Of a stretch of DNA of 64,000 nt, positions 9,986 to 19,032 are shown piece after piece. The notes beneath the pieces were generated by a model. The model made no database searches. It was not told where the DNA came from and worked only from the letters and a program-made list of their open reading frames with translations. The position numbers were made by a program, and so were the translations under genes. Origin of the DNA: UBA4465 sp002292365 (GTDB lineage: Bacteria > Bacteroidota > Bacteroidia > Cytophagales > Cyclobacteriaceae). The DNA is taken from NCBI GenBank assembly GCA_943788615.1, contig CALSQY010000004.1:795705-859704 (forward strand), given 5' to 3'. The stretch's first letter is position 1, and each line of letters begins with the position of its first letter.

Positions 9986-10153
9986 ATGAATGCTAAAACA
10001 ATAAACAACCCTTTACTCTAATATAGTGATCAATGGACAAAGTGTATTCGACATTCTAAAAAAATCAAAGTATATAAAAAAAAATACTTCATAATTCAAA
10101 GTGCAAATTTGAAGAAGATCAGGTTATAAAGTAGACATATTGTATTTTTGACT

Positions 10154-10642
10154 ATGCGAATCGCCTCCCTATTAGAAATTAAAAAAGACCTCAAACAAAA
10201 AACCAAACAAGAACTTATCGAATTAATACTCAAATTAACTAAATACAAAGTAGAAAATAAAGAACTATTGGCCTACCTACTTTTTGAATCAGCATATGAA
10301 AATCATTTTATATCAAAAATTGAATCAGAAATAGACCTTCAATTTGCCCATATCAATTTTAAAAGTAATTATATCATCAATAAGAACATTCGAAAAATTA
10401 AAAGATATATTGTAAAACAAATTCGTTTCTCAAAACAAAAAGAAACGGAAATAGCCCTGCGCATTCATTTTTGCAAAAACCTTGTCAAAATACAATCAAA
10501 ATACAATTTCAATAATATCCGCCATCAAATGCTGACGCGTCAAATTGAAATTATTAGAAAAGCTTTAGCTTATCTACATGAAGATTTACAATTTGACTAT
10601 GAGCTAGAGTTAAGTACAGTATTGAAGCAAGTAGCCCACTAA
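10154..10642 (+). CDS. Small conserved helical protein, function unknown
   Basis: A Lys/Glu/Ile-rich, predicted all-helical cytoplasmic protein of about 162 residues. The opening pattern LLEIKKDLKQKTKQELIELILKLTKYKVENKELLAYLLFE is reminiscent of a small Bacteroidota DUF family (I think DUF6155, not verified). No TM segment, signal peptide or enzymatic motif is seen. A TTG two codons earlier (10148) is in frame, but the ATG at 10154 is preferred. A TAnnTTTG-like word ends only 4 bp before the ATG, too close to be a standard promoter for this start. The gene downstream is a pseudogene in the same direction. Confidence 0.55.
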   Translation: MRIASLLEIKKDLKQKTKQELIELILKLTKYKVENKELLAYLLFESAYENHFISKIESEIDLQFAHINFKSNYIINKNIRKIKRYIVKQIRFSKQKETEIALRIHFCKNLVKIQSKYNFNNIRHQMLTRQIEIIRKALAYLHEDLQFDYELELSTVLKQVAH

Positions 10643-10689
10643 AAAAAAAACTTATTAAGGTAACTTTTTACATTTTTGGACGTAAAAGG

Positions 10690-11881
10690 ATCTATTCCTA
10701 AAAAAACTTTAAAAGCAGGGGGTCATTTCAATAATAAATTAGCACAGCTTGAGGGTCTTACTGACCAGGAAAAGTAAGCATACAAAATCTAGGTAGAAAA
10801 TGAAATAAGAACTACAGTGTTCGAGGCATATGGCGCTCTTATCTTGTACTTCGAAGCATTAAAATATGAAGCAACAACAAAAGATGGGGTTTGAAATTTA
10901 CCAGATGGAGATGACTTTTATCAATACCAATTATCAGAAAATACAACCACCGACTATACCCCTGAAAAGGTACACCAAATTGGATTATCGGAGGTTGCTC
11001 GAATCAAAACAGAAATGTGGAATATCTTGATCCTTGAAGGTTATACGGATACTACCAAATCAATCGGAGAAATCATCCAAAAATTAAAAAAGGAAGAACG
11101 CTTTCTGTACCAAAATAATGATGAGGGCAGAAAGAAAGTCATTGAACGATACAATGATATCTTAGATCAAATCAACGATGGTCTCAATGAAGCATTTGAT
11201 ATCCGACCCTAACCGTCTAAAGAAGTAAAAAGAGTTCCTGAGTTTAAAGAAGCAGGTGCTGTTCGTGCACATTATGAGCAACCACTTATGGATAGATCAA
11301 AAGGTGGTAACTTTTTGCTAACTTAAGAGACGTTACAGAAACTGTTTAGTTTGGGATGAAGACCTTGGCCTATCATGAAGGGATCCCGGGGCATCATTTC
11401 CATATAGCGATACAAGGAGAATTGAAAAATGTTCTAATTTTCAGGACATTTCCCTTTTCACGGCATACACAGAGGGCTGGGCATTGTATGCCGAAAGTCT
11501 CGCGTGGGAGTTAGGTTTTTATGAAAATGACCCTTTTGGCAATTTAGGAAAACTTCAAGCAGAAATGTTTAGAGCCGTTCGTCTTGTCGTGGATTTAGGT
11601 ATTCATTATAAAAAATGGACTCGCGAAGAAGCCATTGAATACATGATTTCCAATATAGGAATGACCACAGGAGAAGTTATTACTGAAATCGAACGTTACA
11701 TCGTAATGCCAGGTCAGGCATGCGGGTATAAAATAGGTATGATGAAGATATTAGAGCTCAGAGAAAAAGCAAGCTTGGTAATTAGTTTAAATTAAAAGAA
11801 TTTCACAATGTAGTATTGAAAATTGGCGCAGTTCCTTTAGATATTTTGGAAGAAATTATCAACAATTATATTAATGCGTAG
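10690..11881 (+). pseudogene. Degraded DUF885-family metallopeptidase-like gene
   Basis: Remnant of a DUF885 protein, a family of large secreted gluzincin-like putative peptidases in Bacteroidota. Reading across frames recovers the diagnostic motifs in order. These are EYxxxxE-type helices in 11015-11212, then VPEFKEAGAVRAHYEQPLMD, the zinc-type motif YHEGIPGHHFHIAIQGE near 11365-11415, TAYTEGWALYAESL at about 11465-11500, and the typical end GAVPLDILEEIINNYI stopping at 11881. In-frame stops and frame changes separate these pieces, and the N-terminal third is missing altogether. No single ORF longer than about 100 codons survives, so the gene cannot make the peptidase. The sequence still aligns along its length, which suggests fairly recent decay. 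Confidence 0.85.
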
Positions 11882-11926
11882 CTGATCAATAGTGATGACT
11901 CGTCTGAATATTGATGAACATTAATT

Positions 11927-13006
11927 TTATTCATTCTTAAATTCTCTCAATACAGGTAACGCTTTATTGTCAAAATCAAATAACGCTTGATTTTCCCAAG
12001 TAGAAGCGTCTCGTGATTCATTTCCCTTCCAAGCAATTAATTCAGCTCCCCAATAACAAAAACCAATTCCATTATCTACTTCTTTGGTTAATAATTTGAT
12101 TTTATTAATAAATTTTCTCTGACCTTTAGCTGTTGCTGGAAATTCGGGTAATATTAATTGCTCATCTGTACCAACGATATTATTTGTCCAATCATTCCAA
12201 TCAAGTGTAAAGGGGTAAGCTGTTTCAGCAATTAGGATTTTCTTTTGATGATCATTACCTAAATACTGCATTTTAGCCCTAAGGTTATTTAGGGACTTTC
12301 CATGCCAAATAGGATAATATGACAAACCAATAATATCATAATCAACAATACTCAATTGATCAAAAAACCAATCAGATCCTTCGATACCGGCAAAATGTAA
12401 AATTATTTTAGTTTCAGATGAAGTAGTTCTCATGGCTACAATTGCAGTATCTAATAGTTCTCGAAACTGCTGAAAATTATTTAATATATGTCCATATGGA
12501 TGAAGAAAACCTGAATTTATTTCATTACCAATCTGGATAAAATCAGGTTGTAATTCGGCCGCAATTTTTTCTGTGTAGTTATACACACTGTCTTTCAATT
12601 GCATAAAATTGATCCCTTGCCATTGATTTGGAGTTTCTTGATGGCCAGGGTCAGCCCAGGTATCAGAATAATGTAGGGTTAACCACGTTTTAAAACCATT
12701 AACCTTTAAGGTTTTAGAAAACTGTTTTACTACATTAAATCCAGCATATTCATCACTTGGATCAACCCAAAGCTTTAATCTGACTGTATTTACTCCATTG
12801 TCTTTAAGTATTGTCAGTAAATCATTTTGATTCCCTTCCAAGTCATAGAATGTAGGGTTTAAATTGGCTATTTCAGGAAATCTTGAAATATCAACAGCAG
12901 AAATAAATGTTAAATTCCCATTTTCTTGAATAGGAACATCCAGATCATCCTTATTACAAGCAACAAAACTCAAAAAAGTTATTACGACCTGCAGAGCTCT
13001 ATTCAT
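11927..13006 (-). CDS. GH53 arabinogalactan endo-beta-1,4-galactanase, lipoprotein
   Basis: Glycoside hydrolase family 53 endo-galactanase that would cut beta-1,4-galactan side chains of pectin or similar algal/plant polymers at the cell surface. The N-terminus has a lipobox (LSFVAC, Cys17), so the mature protein should be lipid-anchored. Family features are AVDISRFPEIA at the start of the barrel, GVNTVRLKLWVDP, LHYSDTWADPGHQ, the acid/base motif QIGNEINSG and the nucleophile motif IAETAYPF, followed by WGAELIAW. Length of 359 residues is normal. It is monocistronic, next to two tRNA genes, and not accompanied by SusCD here. The family call is strong and the exact linkage preference is inferred. 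Confidence 0.9.
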   Translation of the reverse strand: MNRALQVVITFLSFVACNKDDLDVPIQENGNLTFISAVDISRFPEIANLNPTFYDLEGNQNDLLTILKDNGVNTVRLKLWVDPSDEYAGFNVVKQFSKTLKVNGFKTWLTLHYSDTWADPGHQETPNQWQGINFMQLKDSVYNYTEKIAAELQPDFIQIGNEINSGFLHPYGHILNNFQQFRELLDTAIVAMRTTSSETKIILHFAGIEGSDWFFDQLSIVDYDIIGLSYYPIWHGKSLNNLRAKMQYLGNDHQKKILIAETAYPFTLDWNDWTNNIVGTDEQLILPEFPATAKGQRKFINKIKLLTKEVDNGIGFCYWGAELIAWKGNESRDASTWENQALFDFDNKALPVLREFKNE

Positions 13007-13099
13007 ATCAGATTATGATTCGCATTGGGTAAATGCTACAGACAAAAAAGAAAATAAAAACACACTAAACTTAATAAAAGAAAATTGCATTTCGAAAAG

Positions 13100-13173
13100 T
13101 ACGCCCACAGGGAGTCGAACCCCGAACCCCCGCCTTAGAAGGGCGGTGCTCTATCCAGTTGAGCTATGAGCGC
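13100..13173 (-). tRNA. tRNA-Arg (anticodon TCT)
   Basis: A 74-nt cloverleaf is read from the minus strand. The 7-bp acceptor stem pairs GCGCTCA with TGGGCGT (first pair G-U), with discriminator A. The anticodon stem CCGCC/GGCGG encloses the loop CTTCTAA with anticodon TCT. The T-loop contains GTTCGACTC. The CCA end is not encoded. Confidence 0.95.
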
Positions 13174-13182
13174 ATTTAATAT

Positions 13183-13276
<94 letters not shown>

Positions 13277-13385
13277 GTAGCTCCTCTAAAAAGACTGCAA
13301 ATATAGTAGGTCAACTGAAAAAATTGGTGCCCTAAGGAAAAAAAAAATTAAAATCAATCCTTAATTTTTGTTAATTGACTGCCAA

Positions 13386-13393
13386 TAAATTTG
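13386..13393 (+). promoter_or_regulatory. Putative Bacteroidota -7 element (TAAATTTG)
   Basis: Exact TAnnTTTG word 37 bp ahead of the VWA gene ATG at 13430. A TTTG lies at 13367-13370, but the 15-bp gap is shorter than the usual 19-21 bp, so only the -7 word is supported. Confidence 0.35.
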
Positions 13394-13429
13394 GACGAAT
13401 TAACTAGTTGTGCAACATTTGCATGATAT

Positions 13430-14398
13430 ATGACGTGGGCACATTCTTTAGGCATTTTTGAATACACAAGCATTATCCTCTTTTTGCTATTTTACGTTAA
13501 CTACACAAGTAAAGTCCTGCGGGTAAATAACTTCATAAAGAGTTCTTCGAAAAAATTATTATTGAAGTTCCTTTTAAGATTGACCTATTTTTCTTTTTTT
13601 TTAATCGCCTTACTAGGCCCTTCCTTTGGAGAGGCTACCAAAGAAGTTAAATCCATGGGGAAGGATATTTTTATTTGTGTTGACTTATCTCAATCTATGA
13701 ATGCCTTCGATGTTCAGCCCACCCGCCTTGAAAGAGTGAAATTTGAGTTAAAAAATATCATTGAAGCCTTTAACTCTGATCGCAAAGGTCTGATCATGTT
13801 CAGCAATGAGGCCTTCATGCAATGCCCGCTTACGTATGATAACAATGCGTTAACGCTGTTTATTCAAACCTTAAATACCTCTTTGGTGCCCAATACGGGG
13901 ACTGATTTCGGACCCCCTCTGAAACTGGCTTTAGACAAACTAAATTCAGAGAAAAATGCAAGTATCAGACAAAAATCAAAAGTGATCATATTGATCAGTG
14001 ATGGTGAAGATTTTGGTGAAGAAACGGAAGAAATAGGTAAAAAAATTGAAGAGGCAAATATTAAATTATTTACGCTCGGAGTGGGGACAGAAATGGGCAG
14101 TAAAATTAAAACTAACCGAGGTTTCAAAACAGATAGAGCCGGTAACGAAGTCAAATCTAAACTTAACACTATCGCGCTCAAGCGATTGGCAAACAAAACA
14201 AATGGTAAATATTTTGAAATTAATCAATCGAGAAATGATGTGAATAAGCTCATAAATACAATTAACCAGATAGAGGGAGAACTCAGAGATTCAAAAAATA
14301 TAGATACAAAATCAAATAAATATTTCTATTTCTTAATATTAGCTGCATTTTTACTCATGAGTGACGTTTTAATCACCCTTAAAATTATCAGATTATGA
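13430..14398 (+). CDS. batB: BatB-like von Willebrand factor A membrane protein
   Basis: Inner-membrane VWA-domain protein of the Bat (Bacteroides aerotolerance) type. Residues 8-25 and about 45-65 are TM helices, the VWA domain follows, and one more TM helix closes the C-terminus (YFYFLILAAFLLMSDVLITL). The metal-ion-dependent adhesion site is intact: DLSQSM (DxSxS), the Thr in TGTDFGPP and the Asp in ISDGEDFGEE. Its stop overlaps the following TPR gene by ATGA, the usual BatB-BatC arrangement. Neither BatA nor the MoxR ATPase is present in the window, since tRNAs precede it. Role in stress or envelope integrity is by family analogy only. Confidence 0.8.
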   Translation: MTWAHSLGIFEYTSIILFLLFYVNYTSKVLRVNNFIKSSSKKLLLKFLLRLTYFSFFLIALLGPSFGEATKEVKSMGKDIFICVDLSQSMNAFDVQPTRLERVKFELKNIIEAFNSDRKGLIMFSNEAFMQCPLTYDNNALTLFIQTLNTSLVPNTGTDFGPPLKLALDKLNSEKNASIRQKSKVIILISDGEDFGEETEEIGKKIEEANIKLFTLGVGTEMGSKIKTNRGFKTDRAGNEVKSKLNTIALKRLANKTNGKYFEINQSRNDVNKLINTINQIEGELRDSKNIDTKSNKYFYFLILAAFLLMSDVLITLKIIRL

Positions 14399-15306
14399 AA
14401 TTCGTAATTTTGTTTTTGTCGGTATGGATCAATGATCCAAATGATATCGCCCTGATCAATACTTATAAAGCAGATGCGGAACAATCATTTCTTGCTGAAG
14501 ACTTCTCCCAAGCCGTCAGTCAATATAAATTTTTGGTGGATTCGCTCAATGTAAATGAAGATGCCATTCATTTGAATTTAGGTCATGCGTATCATCAAAT
14601 GGGAGATACGGCCCAAGCCAGAACGGCATACAACCGAGCAACCTTATCCTCAAATGCCGCCTTGAAGTCAATTGCTTATCAGCAACTGGGAGTGATCTCA
14701 AAATCTAATAAAAACTTAAAAGAATCATTGACCTATCTGAAAGCTTCCATCAAAGCAAACCCAGATAATTCAGATGCAAAATATGATTTTGAATTGGTCA
14801 AAAAATTAATGCAAGAAAATCAAGATCAGGAAAACAAAGAAGATCAGGAAAACAAAGAAGATCAGGAAAACAAAGAAGATCAGGAAAACAAAGAAGATCA
14901 GGAAAACAAAGAAGATCAGGAAAACAAAGAAGATCAGGAAAACAAAGAAGACCAGGAAAACAAAGAAGATCAGGAAAACAAAGAAGATCAGGAAAAGAAA
15001 GAAGATCAGAATCAAGAAAGCGATTCAGAAAATGAAGAGCAAAAAGATCAGGAAGGTGATGAGCAGGAGCAAGATCAAAAAGATGATTCGAGTGAAAAAA
15101 AGAATCAAGACGAATCCCCATCAGAAGAAGATCCCACTGATGAAATAGCAAATAAAAGCACTCAAGAAAAATTATCTGAAATGAATATCAGTCCTGAAAA
15201 AGCAGAAATGATCCTTGAAGCCATGCGCAATGGAGAAATTCAATATATTCAGCAGCAAAAAAGGAAAGCAACAGAAAAAAAAGACAAAGGAAAACCTGAT
15301 TGGTGA
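14395..15306 (+). CDS. batC: BatC-like TPR protein with acidic/basic hexapeptide repeat
   Basis: A 303-residue protein, start ATG overlapping the stop of the VWA gene. Residues about 24-135 form tetratricopeptide repeats (DAIHLNLGHAYHQMGDTAQARTAYNRA; AYQQLGVISKSNKNLKESLTYLKASIKANP). Residues about 144-205 are ten tandem DQENKE-type hexapeptides of alternating charge, then more Glu/Asp/Lys-rich linker. The end (EKAEMILEAMRNGEIQYIQQQKRKATEKKDKGKPDW) matches the conserved C-terminus of BatC proteins as I know them. The first residues are hydrophobic and may export it to the periplasm. It presumably works with the preceding VWA protein. The repeat length is likely to vary between strains. Confidence 0.8.
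   Translation: MKFVILFLSVWINDPNDIALINTYKADAEQSFLAEDFSQAVSQYKFLVDSLNVNEDAIHLNLGHAYHQMGDTAQARTAYNRATLSSNAALKSIAYQQLGVISKSNKNLKESLTYLKASIKANPDNSDAKYDFELVKKLMQENQDQENKEDQENKEDQENKEDQENKEDQENKEDQENKEDQENKEDQENKEDQENKEDQEKKEDQNQESDSENEEQKDQEGDEQEQDQKDDSSEKKNQDESPSEEDPTDEIANKSTQEKLSEMNISPEKAEMILEAMRNGEIQYIQQQKRKATEKKDKGKPDW
14824..15003 (+). repeat. Ten tandem 18-bp units encoding DQENKE
   Basis: Ten head-to-tail copies of GATCAGGAAAACAAAGAA, in frame within the BatC-like gene. Nine are identical or differ by one silent T-to-C change (unit 8), and the tenth encodes DQEKKE. An eleventh degenerate unit (DQNQES) follows. Because the unit is a multiple of three, gain or loss of copies keeps the frame. 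Confidence 0.97.
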
Positions 15307-15401
15307 TTTTTATCGATTTTGAAATAAAAGCGGCCTCATCTTTATGTTAATTTTATCTACTATAAGCAACAACACAGCTGTCATCTACGGCATCATTCCT
15401 G

Positions 15402-16754
15402 ATGTTATCTAAGAAAAAAATATCATATGCCAACATCTTCATGAGATCTTTGTTGATGCTTTGCTACTTATTTATGAGTCAACTTTGTTGGGGTCAACAA
15501 GAAATAAAAACTTATTATGATGAGACTAGAACACTGATCAATGAGATTTATCATATCGTATGGAAAGATACTGCCATTCTTCAGGGACCCTACAAAAAGT
15601 TTGATTCGAATGGCCATTTAATCATTGAAGGCGATTATGATGATAATTTAAGAGTAGGTAACTTCATCAATTACTATCCTAATGGAACCCTTCAACGGAT
15701 CAGTAATTATGAAAAAGGAGCAAAAGAAGGAGTGACACTAGTTTACAACTCAGATGGCGTATTGATCCAAGAAGCTGTTTTCAGACAAGATAGTCTTTTG
15801 GGAGCGGTAAAACTATACCATCCCAGTGGACGCGTTAAAGGAAGTTCTGAATTCAAAAAAGGAAAACCCGACGGTCTGGTCACTACTTATCATACTAACG
15901 GCAATAAAAAAGAAGACATTATTTATGCCTCAGGTAAACCCAATGGTCTTGTCAAGCAATACTATGAGTCAGGAACTATTATGCTTGAAGCAACCTATGA
16001 AAATGGTCTTTTAAACGGACTTTATAAAACCTTTTATCCCAATGGAAAGCTTGAATTAGAGTTGTTCAATGATCGGGGTAAACGGTCTGGGTATATTAAA
16101 AAATACCATACCAACGGAGTACTTTCTTCACTCGGTAATTATCAAGATGGGCAACTTCAAGGAGATTATTTTGGATACCATACCGACGGCTCTTTAAAGG
16201 CCAAGTTTAAATATAATAGAGGTTTTTTAATCGGAAATAATATCGAGTACAATAAAAAAGGCGTAATAATTAAAGTATCTAAATTTAGCAATAGCGGAAA
16301 AAATGGTGAAATTTTAGAATACCATAATAATGGTGTGCTGGCGTCAGAGAAAAAATTCAAAGATCAAGCCCCCCATGGAGTATGGAAATATTATACCAAA
16401 AAAAATAAACTCTACAAGTCAATACCTTATGAAAATGGGAAGATCAACGGTATCGAATTGACCTTGAATAATATTGATACCCTAAGTTCTAAAAAATATG
16501 TTTTTGGTGTAAAGTCAGGTCAATGGAAATCGTTTTACATGCATGGAAAACCAAAAGAATATGCTACCTATAAATTCAATGAACTCGAGGGGCCGTTCAT
16601 TCACTTTTTTGAAAATGGCAACAAACAATATGAAGGTTATTATTATCGAGGACGACGGACCAATGATTGGATCTATTATAATTCAAAGGGGCGGCCTATC
16701 TTAAAAGAAACCTATCGAAAAGGCTTGATCGTATCGAAAGAGGATATTAATTGA
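15402..16754 (+). CDS. Secreted MORN/YwqK-like repeat protein
   Basis: A 450-residue exported protein with a signal peptide ending near LCWGQQ. It then carries about fifteen tandem repeats of roughly 22-25 residues on the pattern Y-x-x-N-G-x-L-x-x-x-x-x-Y-x-x-G-x-x-x-G (for example YYPNGTLQRISNYEKGAKEG, YHTNGVLSSLGNYQDGQLQG and FYPNGKLELELFNDRGKRSG). This is the MORN-variant repeat of the YwqK-type family, often labelled antitoxin-like in databases, but nothing here shows a toxin partner and the signal peptide argues for a surface or periplasmic role. It follows the Bat genes after about 95 bp and ends next to purC. Confidence 0.75.
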   Translation: MLSKKKISYANIFMRSLLMLCYLFMSQLCWGQQEIKTYYDETRTLINEIYHIVWKDTAILQGPYKKFDSNGHLIIEGDYDDNLRVGNFINYYPNGTLQRISNYEKGAKEGVTLVYNSDGVLIQEAVFRQDSLLGAVKLYHPSGRVKGSSEFKKGKPDGLVTTYHTNGNKKEDIIYASGKPNGLVKQYYESGTIMLEATYENGLLNGLYKTFYPNGKLELELFNDRGKRSGYIKKYHTNGVLSSLGNYQDGQLQGDYFGYHTDGSLKAKFKYNRGFLIGNNIEYNKKGVIIKVSKFSNSGKNGEILEYHNNGVLASEKKFKDQAPHGVWKYYTKKNKLYKSIPYENGKINGIELTLNNIDTLSSKKYVFGVKSGQWKSFYMHGKPKEYATYKFNELEGPFIHFFENGNKQYEGYYYRGRRTNDWIYYNSKGRPILKETYRKGLIVSKEDIN

Positions 16755-16801
16755 CCCTAACATTCATTTTTGCAGTAGCTAAATCCTTATATTTGTTTTT
16801 C

Positions 16802-17746
16802 ATGAATGCTGGTATACAAAACACTCAGTTCAAATTTCCAAATCAAACGGGTCAATATAAAGGCAAGGTAAGAGATGTCTACTTTTTTGATGATAAATTG
16901 ATCATAGTGGCCAGTGATCGACTTTCCGCTTTTGATGTGGTCTTACCAAACGCCATCCCTTTTAAAGGACAAGTGCTCAATCAAATTGCTGCACATTTTC
17001 TAAAAGCTACCGAAGACATCGTTCCCAATTGGATTTTAGCCATTCCAGATCCCAACGTAAGTATCGGTAAAAAATGTAAACCTTTTCCTGTAGAAATGGT
17101 CATTCGAGGATATTTAGCAGGTCACGCCTGGAGAACCTATAAAGCAGGGAAACGAACCCTTTGTGGAGTACTATTACCCGATGGGCTTAAAGAGAATGAT
17201 CGATTACCAGAACCCATCATTACCCCTACCACCAAAGCAGCAGTTGGCCACGATGAAGACATCTCAAAACAGGATATCATAGCGCAGCAGCTGATCTCAC
17301 TTGCCCAATATGAACAATTGGAGTCTTATACAAGGGCACTTTTTCAACGGGGAACTGAATTGGCAGAAAAACAAGGTCTCATCTTAGTCGATACCAAATA
17401 TGAATTTGGTCTATTCAAGAATGAAATCACGCTGATTGATGAAATTCATACTCCTGATTCTTCGAGATATTTTTATTTAGATACTTATCCAATACACCAA
17501 GAAAAAAACATTGCCCAAAGACAGCTGTCCAAAGAATTCGTCAGAAAATGGCTGATCGAGCAGGGTTTCCAAGGTTTAGAGGGACAAAAAATACCTCTTA
17601 TCAGCGCTGAATTTATTCAAACCATATCCGAAAGATATATTGAACTATATGAAAAAATAACGGGAGTGAAATTCATTCGATCAACACAGAATGAGATGCT
17701 CAATCGGGTTGAACAAAATATTTTAAATTGGATCGAAACATCATGA
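16802..17746 (+). CDS. purC: Phosphoribosylaminoimidazole-succinocarboxamide synthase
   Basis: Cytosolic purine-biosynthesis enzyme joining CAIR and aspartate with ATP to give SAICAR. Landmarks are GKVRDVYFFDDKLIIVASDRLSAFD (ATP-binding lobe), VEMVIRGYLAGHAWRTYKAGKR (CAIR/aspartate site), DTKYEFG and IDEIHTPDSSRYF. The open frame extends back to a TTG at 16751, but that adds an unconserved hydrophobic leader, so the ATG at 16802 is chosen, giving 314 residues as in the longer purC subfamily. Its stop overlaps the STAS gene by ATGA. No purine riboswitch or PurR-type site is seen upstream. Confidence 0.95.
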   Translation: MNAGIQNTQFKFPNQTGQYKGKVRDVYFFDDKLIIVASDRLSAFDVVLPNAIPFKGQVLNQIAAHFLKATEDIVPNWILAIPDPNVSIGKKCKPFPVEMVIRGYLAGHAWRTYKAGKRTLCGVLLPDGLKENDRLPEPIITPTTKAAVGHDEDISKQDIIAQQLISLAQYEQLESYTRALFQRGTELAEKQGLILVDTKYEFGLFKNEITLIDEIHTPDSSRYFYLDTYPIHQEKNIAQRQLSKEFVRKWLIEQGFQGLEGQKIPLISAEFIQTISERYIELYEKITGVKFIRSTQNEMLNRVEQNILNWIETS

Positions 17747-18114
17747 AATACCGAATTACTGAGCAAGAAAATTATACGCTTATTGAAATACTAGAATCCC
17801 AGCTCAGTGAAAGCCATCACTCCCATTTTAAAAAGTTATTCACAGAGATTCAATCGAAAAAAATAAGTCATGTCATTATAGATATGAACTACATGACTCG
17901 CTTCGATGCCTCTGGTTTACCTATACTCACCTTGGGTCATGATATCTTTAAAGAATTAGGTTCTTTTATCCTTTGTGAGATCCCTCTGGAACTAGAAAAA
18001 TTAATCAAAAACAACCCGTCAGCTAATAAACTAGACTTCGTACCTACCTCTGAAGAAGCCATAGAGTTTGTCATGCTAACCGATCTTGAAAACATGCTCA
18101 AAAAAGAAGGTTAA
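17743..18114 (+). CDS. STAS-domain protein (anti-sigma factor antagonist-like)
   Basis: A 123-residue single STAS domain. The phosphorylatable-serine loop reads TRFDASGLPILTLG, matching the D-S-G-L motif of SpoIIAA/RsbV-type antagonists. No partner kinase or sigma factor is adjacent, so the partner is unknown. The ATG at 17743 overlaps the purC stop (ATGA), and the stop codon abuts the TTG of rnz, so it is translated from the purC-rnz operon. An upstream in-frame TTG at 17728 is less likely. Confidence 0.8.
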   Translation: MKYRITEQENYTLIEILESQLSESHHSHFKKLFTEIQSKKISHVIIDMNYMTRFDASGLPILTLGHDIFKELGSFILCEIPLELEKLIKNNPSANKLDFVPTSEEAIEFVMLTDLENMLKKEG

Positions 18115-19032
18115 TTGAGTATTTCAGTCAAAATATTAGGATCTAATGCAGCTTCTTTTGCCTACAACCGGCATCATACCTCTCAGATTATTGAAGTGGA
18201 TAATAAACACTTCATGGTTGACTGTGGAGAGAGTACCCAACTACAAGCCAAAAAGTATAATGTAAAACTCTCCAAGATCAATCACATCTTGATCAGCCAT
18301 CTTCACGGTGATCACTATTACGGATTGCTTGGACTTCTCTCGACGATGCAGCTCTATGGACGGAAACAGGCATTGTCCTTGATTGGTCCACCCGGGCTTT
18401 CTGAAATCATCACAATTCAACTCAAACATTCAAAAACGGTATTCAACTTCCCCATTGAACTGACTGAATGGAAAGAAGGAGTTCAAGAACTCCTCGTGGA
18501 TCTGCCTAAACTTACGATCAAGAGTATTCCTATGAAGCATTCCATTCCTTGTGCCGGATTTTTGTTTGAGGAAAAACCTAATTTCAGAAGAATTAATAAG
18601 GATTATTTAACAGAGACGCTAAATCCTTTAGAAATCAAACAACTCAAATCAGGCATTGATGTGCTCCATGAAGATGGTAGTACAAAGTATTCGAATGAAA
18701 AATTCACGTTTCCTCCAAAAAAGCATCATTCGTATGCTTTCTGTTCAGACACAAAATATGATGAAGAACTGATCAAATGGATTAGAGGAGTCGATTTACT
18801 TTATCATGAGGCTACCTTTATGGATGAAATGAAAGAGCGCGCTTATCTGACCTTTCATACGACCGCCAAACAAGCAGGATGTATCGCTACAGCAGCAAGA
18901 GTTGGTAAGCTTACCATAGGACATTTTTCTACACGGTACAAAGATTTGAGCCCTTTATTAAGAGAAGTGAAAACTGAATTTGAAAATGCCCACTTAGCCT
19001 TAGAGGGTCGTATATTTGAAATCAATGAGTAA
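18115..19032 (+). CDS. rnz: Ribonuclease Z
   Basis: Metallo-beta-lactamase endonuclease that trims the 3' ends of tRNA precursors. This fits a genome whose two tRNAs here lack an encoded CCA. The zinc motif HLHGDHYYGL is intact near residue 62, with further ligands in MKHSIPCAGFLFEE, CSDTKYDE, LYHEATF and HTTAKQAG plus GHFSTRY. Length of 305 residues is typical of the short form. Translation must begin at TTG 18115, directly after the STAS stop, because no ATG exists before the conserved SISVKILGSNAASF start. It overlaps the next gene. Confidence 0.95.
   Translation: MSISVKILGSNAASFAYNRHHTSQIIEVDNKHFMVDCGESTQLQAKKYNVKLSKINHILISHLHGDHYYGLLGLLSTMQLYGRKQALSLIGPPGLSEIITIQLKHSKTVFNFPIELTEWKEGVQELLVDLPKLTIKSIPMKHSIPCAGFLFEEKPNFRRINKDYLTETLNPLEIKQLKSGIDVLHEDGSTKYSNEKFTFPPKKHHSYAFCSDTKYDEELIKWIRGVDLLYHEATFMDEMKERAYLTFHTTAKQAGCIATAARVGKLTIGHFSTRYKDLSPLLREVKTEFENAHLALEGRIFEINE

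Noticed and set aside
10143..10150. TATTTTTG as promoter of the small helical protein gene
   Set aside because: It ends 4 bp before the ATG, which would place the transcript start inside the gene. The TTTG upstream is 31 bp away, too far.
14798..15151. Antisense open frames rich in Leu/Cys/Phe across the BatC repeat
   Set aside because: They are the mirror of the 18-bp repeat, which has no stops on the other strand. There is no start context and no resemblance to a real protein.
15402..16754. Antitoxin role for the YwqK-like protein
   Set aside because: It has a signal peptide and no neighbouring toxin-like gene. The family name alone is not evidence.
16751..16801. Longer purC with an N-terminal hydrophobic leader
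   Set aside because: SAICAR synthase is cytosolic and the extension is unconserved. The ATG at 16802 is a better start.
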